Assembly (NCBI GenBank): GCA_918797485.1
Contig: CAKKNE010000002.1
Location: 5,670,501 to 5,734,500 of the forward strand
Source of the DNA: Pelagomonas calceolata
Taxonomy: Eukaryota > Sar > Pelagophyceae > Pelagomonadales > Pelagomonadaceae
DNA length: 64,000 nt
Direction of reading: 5' to 3'
A program made the translations under genes and the position numbers. Below, in pieces: positions 17,154 through 25,393 of this stretch. The notes below the pieces were generated by a model that ran no database searches, was not told the DNA's origin, and saw only the letters and a list, made by a program, of their open reading frames with translations. Every line of letters begins with the position of its first letter. Positions within the stretch are counted from its first letter, which is position 1.

Positions 17154-18888
17154 ATGAGCTCATTCGGCGGTGCGCCGCCGCCTACACGCGCCCACAGCCC
17201 GCCGCGCAACGGCACGACGACGCCCACACCAAGAAGCCCTGCTGCGAAGCGCTACAAGAGCGACGGCGTCGGCGACGGCCCCGCGCCGCCGCGCGTCCGG
17301 ACGCCGACGCGGTCGCCGCGGCGCTCGAGCCAGGGGTCGCCGGCGCCGGGCCGCTCGCCCTCGGACCGCTTCATCCCCAACCGGACGAGCATGGACTTCG
17401 ACGAGGCCAATCATGCATTAAGTGTGGTCGCGTCACCCCAACGAAAGAAGGGCGACGACCCGGCGGCGAACGCCCGGCCCGTCGAGGTGGAGTTTCGGCG
17501 GGCCATGCGGTCCGCGCTGCTGCCGCGGTCGTCCGGCGGCGGTCGCCGGAGCTCCGGCGGCGCCGACTCGCCGCGAAGCCCCCCTCACTCCGCCTCAAAA
17601 ATATTCAGATTCGGCGCCGAGGTGCAGAACCGGCCCGACCGCTTCCGATCCGCGCTGGAAGTCATCGCGGACCCGCGCCAGGAGCCCGGCAACGACGCGC
17701 GGACGGCGGCTCTGGCGCGGCCCGTGCCCACCAAACCCTCTCGTATCCTCGACGCGCCGGACATCGTCGACGACTACTACCTCAATTTGTTGAGCTGGTC
17801 GTCGTCCAACGTGCTGGCCGTGGCCCTCGCGAACAACGTCTACCTTTGGAACGCGGCGACGAACGAAGTGTCGGAATTGTTACAGTTAGAACAGGGCGAC
17901 TGCGTCACGTCCGTGAGCTGGGCGCCGGGCGGGTCCCACCTGTGCGTGGGCACGGACAGCGCGGCGGTCCAGCTCTGGGACGCGTCGCGCATGGCGCTGG
18001 TCCGGTCGATGCGGGGCCACACGGCGCGCGTCGGGAGCCTGGCGTGGAATCCCGTGCGTTTTTGCGGCGTCCCCTTTTTTCCTTGCCCTTCGCGGCGATG
18101 GCGTCGACGCGACGTCGACCGACGCGGCGCCGGCCCCGGGGGCGCGGCTGCCCGAGATTACGCCATCGACGCGCCGCCGACGCGACGTCACACAGGTCTC
18201 GCGCTGCGTCAACAGCGGTTCTAGAGACGCTCTGGTCTTACAGCACGACGCGCGGGCGAGGCAACATCGGACGGCCACCCTAGTCGGCCACCAGCAGGAG
18301 GTCTGCGGCCTGTCGTGGTCCGCCGACGGCGCGACGCTCGCGTCAGGAGGCAACGAGAACTATCTATGTCTGTGGGACGCGGCGCGGTCGGGCCAGGCGC
18401 AGCCGAGCGAGTGCGCGCCGCGGGCCATCATGCGCCAGCACCAGGCCGCCGTCAAGGCGCTGAGCTGGTGCCCCATGCACCGCAACTTACTAGCTTCGGG
18501 CGGCGGGACTGCTGATAGGACGATAAAATTCTGGAACGCGCATACCGGTGCTATGTTACATTCCGTCGACACGGGCTCTCAAGTCTGCGCCTTGTTATGG
18601 AGCCGGCACCACAAGGAAATCGTGTCGTCGCACGGCTTTTCCCAGAATCAATTATGCTTGTGGCGCTACCCGTCGATGACGAAGCTCTGCGAGCTGACCG
18701 GGCATACGGCTAGAGTGTTGCATTTAGCCCAGTCGCCGGACGGCGAGACGGTGGTGTCCGCGGCGGCGGACGAGACGTTGAGATTTTGGTCCATCTTCGG
18801 CGGCGGGCCGACGTCGGCGGCGCGGCGCAAGGGCCGGATGCGGGACATGCGCTTGTCGTCGGTTGGGGGGGAGATGTCGATCCGGTAA
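17154..18888 (+). CDS. FZR1: Cdh1/Fizzy-related APC/C activator (WD40)
   Basis: Two exons (17154-18053 and 18196-18888, 142-nt phase-0 intron) give 530 residues. A disordered Ser/Pro/Arg N terminus contains the C-box DRFIPNR at 71-77, which docks on APC/C. The WD40 propeller starts near 200 (RILDAPDIVDDYYLNLLSWS) and includes GHTARVGSLAWNP joined by splicing to VSRCVNSGSRDALVLQHDAR, then HQQEVCGLSWSADGATLASG and ELTGHTARVLHLAQSPDG. It ends MSIR, the Ile-Arg tail that binds TPR subunits of APC/C. Together these are diagnostic for the Cdh1/Cdc20 group; the DRFIPNR form and propeller favour Cdh1. It targets cyclins for degradation at mitotic exit and in G1. Many SP/TP sites in the N terminus would be CDK targets. 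Confidence 0.93.
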
Positions 18889-18979
18889 GATTCGCGTGTA
18901 TTTTTGTTTGTGGGGTCGCTTCAAATGTGTCTGGTGTCTAGCGTTCATAGACTTTTGGACTTTTCCGTTACAACATTAC

Positions 18980-19759
18980 CTAGCAGCTATCGTCGTGGTA
19001 CATCCAGCCCTCCTGCGGCTTGCCCGGCGCGGACGCGGCGTGCACCGCGTTGTCCTGCGGGATGCCCTTCGTCTTCGCGGACGAGAGCATCGAGAGGATG
19101 GATAAGGAGAGCTGCGCCACGGTGATCGTCGGCCGCCAGCCGTTGCCTAGGAGGTTCAGGCAGATGTCACCGTTCGTGTAGACGTGCGGGTGCCGCGGCG
19201 TCGGCTCCAGGAAATAACAACTCGGCGGGCTCGTCGGGTAGTCCGCGGGGAAACTCACGCGCAGCTTGTACTTTTCGCCAGCGAAAATAGTACCTTCCGC
19301 GCCCGTCATCGTCACGATCCAGACGTTCAAGTTCTTGCCGACGCTCACCTTGCAGCCGTCGGGCGGATTTTCGACGAAGTCGGTCAGCTCTCTCGAAATT
19401 CGCTGCGCCTGACGCTGGGCCGGGCTCGCGCGTGCCGGCGAGCGTCGCTTCTTCTTCGCTGCTACCTTTTTCTTCGTTGCAGGCGCGGTGTCCTCGTCTC
19501 CTCCGTCTTTGCCGAAGCCGAGCAGCCGCAACGTCATGCGCACCGTTTTGCGGATCACGCCAAAGAGGCGGGTCGCGAGGCTCCCGCCCCCACCGCCGTC
19601 GAGCAGTCCCGCCTTGGCCTCCGGCGCGAGCGATGTGGCGTTGGCGCCGCCGGAGACGCGTAGCGCCCTCGTGTGCATGGCACGGCGTGCTGGCGCGACG
19701 GCGACGGCGGTAGCCAAGATGGTGGCGAGTAGTGCGCCCGAGTGTCGTATGCGCTGCAT
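18980..19759 (-). CDS. UBE2W-type ubiquitin-conjugating enzyme E2 with N-terminal targeting leader
   Basis: A 259-residue protein from the ATG at 19759; the frame is open upstream but without hydrophobic character. Residues 1-40 (MQRIRHSGALLATILATAVAVAPARRAMHTRALRVSGGANA) form a signal peptide followed by a basic, Ser/Ala-rich transit-like segment. A Lys/Arg-rich linker leads to the UBC fold from about 120: ELTDFVENPPDGCKV, FPADYPTSPPSCYFLE, HPHVYTNGDICLNLL with the catalytic Cys, WRPTITVAQLSLSILSMLSS, and a C-terminal YHDDSC. HPH in place of HPN and the W-Y-HDD-C end are typical of UBE2W, which modifies N termini. A presequence on an E2 suggests import into the periplastidal compartment (SELMA-like ubiquitin system); this is inferred. 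Confidence 0.82.
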   Translation of the reverse strand: MQRIRHSGALLATILATAVAVAPARRAMHTRALRVSGGANATSLAPEAKAGLLDGGGGGSLATRLFGVIRKTVRMTLRLLGFGKDGGDEDTAPATKKKVAAKKKRRSPARASPAQRQAQRISRELTDFVENPPDGCKVSVGKNLNVWIVTMTGAEGTIFAGEKYKLRVSFPADYPTSPPSCYFLEPTPRHPHVYTNGDICLNLLGNGWRPTITVAQLSLSILSMLSSAKTKGIPQDNAVHAASAPGKPQEGWMYHDDSC

Positions 19760-20813
19760 TCTGTGTCTGGACCTTGGAGTTGAGAGACACGCGGCCGAGT
19801 TGCAGGCAAGCGATTGGCGCTCAGTGGTGACAGCTCGCGGCGATTTTTTCGGCGATTTGCTGCGCTGAGTCAAGCCGGGCGTCTGACAGGGGATTTGGCA
19901 AGTTGAGGTGAAACTTGGCGTTTTTTGTTGGATTTGACCCGGCGACTCGAGGGTCAAATAAAAAAAAGAGGGTCATGAAAACGACGAATTCATAACACAA
20001 GCTTCGGCCAGCGGTAGCAGAGATGAACGCAGAAATCGTGACCGGTATTAATTACCGGAGGCCTTGGTCGTGGGTTCGATCCCCAACGTTACGTAACGTG
20101 GATACACATCGGGTGCTTTACTGCCCGGTTACGTTTGCCCAAAAACGACAAACACCATTGCTCAGTCGGTAGAGCGCACGACTCTTACTACGCGTTCATT
20201 TTCTTTTTTTTTTTTTTGCCTTTCGTGTATCCTCATATTTTCCACGCTGGCAAATTTTGGGACTCATTGGACAAGGTGGGATCGCGAACGTGACTGTCTC
20301 GTCACGAGGGTGATTTTTTGTTTGGAGTGCTTGAACGGCAAGAGTGCAGCCGAGACGCCTCTCCGAAGCGTAGGAATGGCCCGCTAAACGCACGGTCCCT
20401 AAAAATGCAAACAAGCCCAGAAAAAGTGCCGGAACCGACACGGCTGCGAGGTCCGAACGGATTTTCGTAACCGAAGGAACTGAGCTACGAAACCGCCATC
20501 AGAGCTTCGCCCACGGTGTAGTGTGGTCATTAAATGCGCCCAGTGTCCCCAATGCGCAGCACGCGTCGGGAAGGGCTTGAACCGAGGACGGACCGCGGCC
20601 CGCGCCCTCGACAATGCGATCGAAGGTCCGTCTCCCCAGCACCACGGAGAGGTCCAGAGACGCTACAGACGCGTCGCGAGCGCCAAGAAGACTCCGACGG
20701 TCGGGTACCATAAAAATTGACAAGCCTCGAGTCTGTCAAAAAGCAGCCTAATTTTGGCAGCACAAATCAAAAGCAGCGCTCGACGAGAAGAGCATTGCTG
20801 CCAGCGAACAAAA
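19760..20813. other. Long spacer holding tRNA-like pieces
   Basis: 1054 bp without a credible protein gene. It holds the tRNA-Lys-like halves (20034-20217), a CCGGTA/TACCGG hairpin (20042-20058), a 14-T run, and a further tRNA-like D-arm fragment on the minus strand near 20465-20497 (TAGCTCAGTTCCTTCGG). Confidence 0.4.
20034..20217 (+). tRNA. tRNA-Lys(CUU)-like sequence with halves in reversed order (permuted or relic)
   Basis: The 3'-type half lies first: AATCGTG (20034-20040), a 29-nt insert with a CCGGTA hairpin, then the T arm GTGGG-TTCGATC-CCCAA (20070-20086) with a good B box. The 5'-type half follows: D arm GCTCAGTCGGTAGAGC (20160-20175) with a good A box, anticodon stem CACGA (20177-20181) and loop CTCTTAC with anticodon CTT (20184-20186). 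CACGA pairs with the upstream TCGTG. A T-run at 20204-20217 could terminate Pol III. Circularly permuted tRNA genes with this order are known in red and green microalgae. Weak points are that no 7-bp acceptor stem is convincing and one T-stem pair is mismatched. Confidence 0.3.
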
Positions 20814-23044
20814 ATGGACCTCGAGGACGCGCCACAAGAGGACCCCGATGCAGGGCTCAGCGTCGGCACGGTCCACGCCGCATTTATCCTAAGCGCCGCC
20901 GTCGCCGTGGCGCTAACCTTCGGCAAGGACCTCATCAAAGGCAAGCTCAGCACGAATTCTGACGTGGGCGGCCAGACGCCGCAGTTCAAAGCCTTCCAGC
21001 GGACGTACCTGACCGTCTACCTGCTCATGATGGCGGGCGACTGGCTCCAGGGGCCCTACATGTACGCGCTCTACGACGCCTACGGCTTCAAGCACGAGGA
21101 GATCGCGGCGCTGTTTGTTGCTGGTTTTTTTTCCGCGCGGACGTCAAATTTCAATCTCGTACGTGTGGAGTAGTCTCCGTCGAGAGAGTGTCGCGGCGAT
21201 GGCGTGCGGTTGGGGTGCCCCTCGATGACGGTGGCTCACCCGGTCGCATCGCGCGCCGGGAGGAGCAGAAAACTCACAAACGCCAGTTGGCGCCCGCCGG
21301 CGCGGCGTCGCGGCCGGGGCGCGCGGGATGCGCTCGGTTGCCGAAGGACCGCACGCACCGGGGCACGCGCCGGCGGGGCTCCGAGAGAGCGGGCGCGAGG
21401 CGGAGCGCGCCGAGGCGGGCGCGGCGGGCGCGGCACACACACGCAACACAGAGAACGGCGGTGACAACAAATCGCGGCGACGCGGCGCTGCGCGCGCCGG
21501 GCCTCTGCTGAGAGAACAACGAGAGGCCGCGTCGATGATGCGGAGAACACACACGTTGAGTCGCAAAAGCGACACAAAAAACAAGAGAAAAAACAAAACA
21601 CAGGCTTCGGCTCCTCCATGCTCTTCGGCACGGTCGCCGGCTCGCTCGCCGACACGCTCGGCCGCAAGCGCGGCGCGCTCGCCTACGTCGTCGTCTACGC
21701 GGCGTCGTGCGTGACGAAGCACTGGCGCTCCTACGAGGTCCTCATGTTCGGACGAGTCTTAGGCGGCATCGCCACGTCGCTGCTCTTCTCGGTCTTCGAC
21801 TCGTGGCTCGTGGCCGAGCACGCGAGCCGCGGCTTCGAGCCGGCGTGGCTCTCGACGACGTTTGCGAATGCGCAAGCGGGCAATAGTATCGTCGCGATCC
21901 TCTCGGGTGTATTCGGAGAGTGGATCGCGGGCACGACGCCGATGCGCGTGTTGGTGGCGGGAAGTACCGGAGGCGAGGACGCCGCGCCGGACGGCGCGAT
22001 CATGTGGGGCGGCTACTGCTTACCGTTTGACGCCGCCGCCGTCTTTTTGCTCATCGGCGGCTTCGTGATCATGACGACGTGGAACGAGAACTACGGGGAC
22101 ACGAAGCAGAGTTCGGGCGCGGATGGCCTCCGCGAGTCGCTCACCAAAGGACTTTTACTGTTGGCGAGGGACCGCCGCGTGCTACTCGTGGGCCTGGTCT
22201 GCTCGTGCTTCGAGGCGGCCATGTACGCCTTCGTGTTCGAGTGGACGCCGGCGCTGACGGCGGCGAACGCGCCGCGGTGACGCACGCGGCGTCGCGAGAG
22301 TGCCTTCAAAGTCGGCTCGACGGCCAATGGCGGGTCGCGGCGATGGCGTACTCGTGGATTATTGGTACTCGAGGACGCATCCGTGCATCCGTCGAGAGTA
22401 TCGCGGCGATGCCATGCCACGGTGGGGTAGAAGTACTCGCGATGCCATGCCACGCCGCCACCCCGGAACCCAACGACGCGGACGCGGCGCGCCCAGAGAG
22501 GCCATCGCGTCGCACCCCGGGAAAGGAAAAAAAAAAAACTCACAGAAATAACAAACACAGGCCGCCGTACGGCGAGATCTTCGCGGCGATGATGCTCTGC
22601 TGCGCGGCGGGCACGCGCTTATTCGGCTTCCTCGCGGAGAGCCGGGGCCCGGAGGACTTCGCGCGGCCGCTGTTTGTGGTCGCGTCTCTATTTCTACTGG
22701 CGCCCGTCGTCGCGCCGTCGAACTACGTGCTCGCATTAGTAGCCTTCCTGCTCTTCGAGGGCGTCGTGGGCTGCTACTTCCCAGCGCTGGGCACGCTCAA
22801 GTCCAAGATTGTCCCGGACGCGCAGCGGTCGACGATCTACAACATCTTCCGCGTGCCACTGAACGTCCTCGTGCTGCTCGTATTACTGTCGAAGCTGCCG
22901 ACGCAGACCGTGTTTGCGGTGTCGGCGTTACTATTACTGTCGGCGGCCATATTGCAACACATGCTCTTCGCGGCGATGCGCGGCCACGCGGACGTGCTCG
23001 ACGCGCACGGCGTCGACGCCAAGGACCCGCTCGTGTCGGTGTAG
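20814..23044 (+). CDS. MFSD5/MOT2-type MFS transporter (molybdate-anion transporter family)
   Basis: Three exons (20814-21123, 21604-22276, 22561-23044; introns of 480 and 284 nt) give 488 residues with about 12 membrane segments. Diagnostic stretches are MMAGDWLQGPYMYALYDAYG, LFVAGFGSSMLFGT (rebuilt by splicing), GSLADTLGRKRGAL, and RVLGGIATSLLFSVFDSWLVAEH. They match MFSD5 and Chlamydomonas MOT2, which take up molybdate at high affinity. Both introns end with A-rich CACAG acceptors and carry TCGCGGCGATGGCGT 59-68 nt after the donor. The ATG at 20814 is the first in frame. The last 23 codons plus 3' UTR are tandemly repeated downstream. Confidence 0.88.
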
Positions 23045-23410
23045 GGTTGCGTCGACGGCGTTTCGCTCGTAATCATCAAGGAACATATACCATAAATCTT
23101 ACTGGGGCGGAGGACGCGGAACAGATGCGCGGCCACGCGGACGTGCTCGACGCGCACGGCGTCGATGCCAAGGACCCGCTCGTGTCGGTGTAGGGTTGCG
23201 TCGACGGCGCATCTCGCTCGTAATCATCAAGGAACATACGAAACTTACTGGGGCGGAGGACGCGGAACAGATGCGCGGCCACGCGGACGTGCTCGACGCG
23301 CACGGCGTCGACGCCAAGGACCCGCTCGTGTCGGTGTAGGAGGGGGCTCACGGCGACGGTTTTTTTCGCTCGTAATCATCAAGGAACATAGTACGATATT
23401 TTTTCGTCTC
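22976..23410 (+). repeat. Three tandem copies of the MFSD5 terminal codons plus 3' UTR
   Basis: Copies begin at 22976, 23125 and 23271 (periods 149 and 146 bp). Each starts ATGCGCGGCCACGCGGACGT, carries the same 22-23 codons and the same stop (GTGTCGGTGTAG), then TCGCTCGTAATCATCAAGGA. Only the first copy is joined to the transporter frame. Copies differ mainly in short 3' UTR stretches, so duplication looks recent. The third copy runs into unrelated sequence near 23400. The rest of the spacer to 23465 holds nothing else. Confidence 0.85.
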
Positions 23411-23465
23411 CACCCGTCTCACATCCCGTCTCCGATCGCCTCGCCAGAAGAAACACAGAAAATCA

Positions 23466-23790
23466 TTATTGGGGCGGAGAACGACTGTTCCGCGGCAGCG
23501 AGCTGCGGCGGCAGAGCGCGGCGAGGTTGTTGAAGGTGTCGTTGCGGATCATGTCTCCCAGGTCCCCCGGAGGAGACGCCGCGTCGCCGTCGGCGGGCGC
23601 GACGATCGACCGCCGAGGGCGCTCGGCCGACTCGCGCCGCGTCGCCCTGGCCGTCGAGGCGCGCAGGGATTCGCCGAAGAGCTCTTCGTGCTCCCGCGCG
23701 GCCAGGACCTGGGCGGCGCGGGCCCTATCTCGAGATAACAGCCAGGCCCGACTCCCCTCGCGGCACGCGTGAGCCGAAACCTACGGCCCT
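23466..23790 (-). pseudogene. C-terminal coding remnant, unrecognised
   Basis: On the minus strand a frame with strong GC3 bias ends at TAA (23466-23468). It encodes a helical Arg/Glu-rich stretch (RARAAQVLAAREHEELFGES) followed by a tail GDLGDMIRNDTFNNLAALCR. No ATG opens this frame, and the upstream sequence belongs to a gene on the other strand. It is probably the last exon or a truncated copy of a lineage gene. Confidence 0.4.
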
Positions 23791-24199
23791 GCCAAAGATC
23801 TTCAGCGTCATCCGCGCGCTGGGCTTCGTGAGCGAGAGTTCCGTGCGGACGACGAAGCGGTGGGTGCACCCGCTGATGCTCAAGTACCTCGGCGCCGAGG
23901 GCCTCGACGTGACGAACTGCAACGGCGCGCTCGTCGGCGCCGCGCGCTTCCACCGCCACTACGCGGACATCGTCGAGCCGTGGGTCCGGTGCGCGCGCGT
24001 CGAGGCGTGCATCGCGCCGTCGGGCTCGAACCGGCGGAACCACCGCCAGGACCAGGCCGCGCTGACCGTCCTCGCGCACCAGGCCGGCGTCGCCTGCCGC
24101 CGCATGCACCTGTCCGTGCACTACCACCACGACGACCCCTCCGACGAGGGCACGCTCGACGGGCGGCCCAAGTCTTCGCGGCGGCCGGCCGGCGGCTAA
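23750..24199 (+). pseudogene. C-terminal fragment of a glycosyltransferase-like/secretory protein
   Basis: A plus-strand frame with nearly all G/C third positions from about 23800 to the stop at 24199: PKIFSVIRALGFVSESSVRT, WVHPLMLKYLGAEG, NCNGALVGAARFHR, CIAPSGSNRRNHRQDQAALT and VHYHHDDP. The NCNGAxxG and CIAPxGSxRxNHRQDQA motifs are familiar from the C-terminal half of a nucleotide-sugar-transferase-like family. No N-terminal half or ATG is found; it is divergent from the remnant at 23466-23790, with both broken near 23770-23790. Either upstream exons were lost or the gene is split by an intron I cannot place. Confidence 0.45.
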
Positions 24200-24213
24200 T
24201 TATTTATTACTAA

Positions 24214-25101
24214 TTATGAAACCCAGCTCCTAATCGTCCTCAACGCCTCGTCGCGAACCGATGTCCGCGGGACCCCCGCGAGATATGTCAGCAGATATTG
24301 GATTTGAGAATTGTCCAGATGATCTACGTAACGGTCGTACTCGGCTTCGATAGAGTTAATATCTACACCCAGGCGCAGAGAGATCAACTCACCGTCACCA
24401 TCGCTGTCGTGCCGAGTTTCCAGTAACAAGTGAGGCTCAAAATTGAAGCCTGGCACAGCAAACAAAGCCTCTCGACAAGTAAACAAAAACATCTGGTCCG
24501 GGTCGCCATCCCCGTCAGCATGGTCGTAATACGGAAATTTCCCAATCGAGACCATGGCTTGGTCCACATCCCGGATCGCGATCAACGTTATCGTGATACC
24601 CTCTAGAGCAGCCTCATCTTGCGTTGAAGTTGTATTCATCTTTGCTAGAAAATCTATTAACTTCGGGCATGCTCCCGATCGCTTTATGTGCGACGTAACG
24701 TTGGTCAGAGTAAGATCAATGCAGGCGTTGCTGGCCATTTGAAGGTCGCCCTCCCAAATCATCCGTCCACCGTCAGCGATGCGCACGAAGAATGTGAAAT
24801 CCCTGAATTGGCTCGGACGTAACGGCTGCGATGGTTCCGCCAGTGCGTCCGCAAGGAGGCGGCGCAGCGTCTGCGATCGGACGCGCGAGAGTGCGTCGGA
24901 TTCCAATGCTTCTTTCACAGACCGTGGCGCTTGCACACCGGCGAGTAGCGACCAGGCGTTGGCCTCGCGCACGTCCTTGCCGCACGCCTTGCTGCAGCAC
25001 TGGTATTGGCAGAGCGATTTTACGTCCATGAACTCGACGAGTTCTGGGCGCAGCGGTATCCTCGGAGCCTCGGATTGGCGGTGGCGAGTGCTGCGGTCCA
25101 T
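24214..25101 (-). CDS. F-box-like protein of a lineage-expanded family
   Basis: A 295-residue protein. The N-terminal part (LRPELVEFMDVKSLCQYQCCSKAC, then AWSLLAG) has the L-P-x-E-L...V...L..L..CSK pattern of F-box-like domains, which link substrates to SCF ubiquitin ligases. The rest has recurring features: FFVRIADGGRMIWEGDLQ, an acidic DHADGDGDPDQMFLFTCREAL, and a conserved end LLTYLAGVPRTSVRDEALRTIRSWV. I recognise this arrangement as a family amplified in pelagophyte genomes, of unknown role. The ATG at 25101 starts close to the F-box. Its 3' end lies 15 bp from the convergent remnant. The promoter module at 25264 is shared with the transporter gene. Confidence 0.65.
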   Translation of the reverse strand: MDRSTRHRQSEAPRIPLRPELVEFMDVKSLCQYQCCSKACGKDVREANAWSLLAGVQAPRSVKEALESDALSRVRSQTLRRLLADALAEPSQPLRPSQFRDFTFFVRIADGGRMIWEGDLQMASNACIDLTLTNVTSHIKRSGACPKLIDFLAKMNTTSTQDEAALEGITITLIAIRDVDQAMVSIGKFPYYDHADGDGDPDQMFLFTCREALFAVPGFNFEPHLLLETRHDSDGDGELISLRLGVDINSIEAEYDRYVDHLDNSQIQYLLTYLAGVPRTSVRDEALRTIRSWVS

Positions 25102-25263
25102 TGTGAGCTGCTCAGATGGTGAGTCTTGGCTTGGATCACTTGCGCGGCCGAAACGGGGCCAAGCGATGGAAATAAGGGCTATTTAGGTTCAAATCGCTCG
25201 CAGCCAAGCGCGTCGTGCTGTTTGCTGCGCGTATATGAGTAGATGCGGCTACTGCTGTCTCTT

Positions 25264-25286
25264 CCTAGTGTCTTACTTACGCTAGC
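25264..25286 (+). promoter_or_regulatory. Promoter-type CTAGTG/CGCTAG module, copy 5
   Basis: CCTAGTGTCTTAC, then TTACGCTAGC. It lies in the divergent spacer, 163 bp from the F-box-like ATG and 108 bp from the transporter ATG. Confidence 0.55.
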
Positions 25287-25393
25287 GCCGCTGTGTTTTT
25301 GGCTTGGGCTGTACGTTTCACAGACAGCCGGCCGAGCGGCAGACGTACTTTTGTGAAGGCCTGCGCGCACGCGCTGGTGTGGAGAACTCACAA

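Noticed and set aside
20020-20045. GATGAACGCAGAAAT resembles the 5.8S rRNA core (GATGAAGAACGCAGCGAAAT)
   Set aside because: Two internal gaps are needed, flanks do not match, and no 18S or 28S sequence is nearby.
20465-20600. Second tRNA-like set on the minus strand (TAGCTCAGT and GGTTCAAGCCC)
   Set aside because: The T-arm strands do not pair and no anticodon arm can be drawn; probably a fragment.
16217-22560. Cdh1, cyclophilin and MFSD5 introns as copies of the same introner family
   Set aside because: They lack the CTGTGTGGAAATCAA ends and the 8-bp duplications starting at the donor; they share a different 15-mer instead.
25304-25393. N-terminal extension of the phosphate-type transporter
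   Set aside because: The extension starts at a non-ATG codon and adds no targeting or helix; the ATG at 25394 is preferred.
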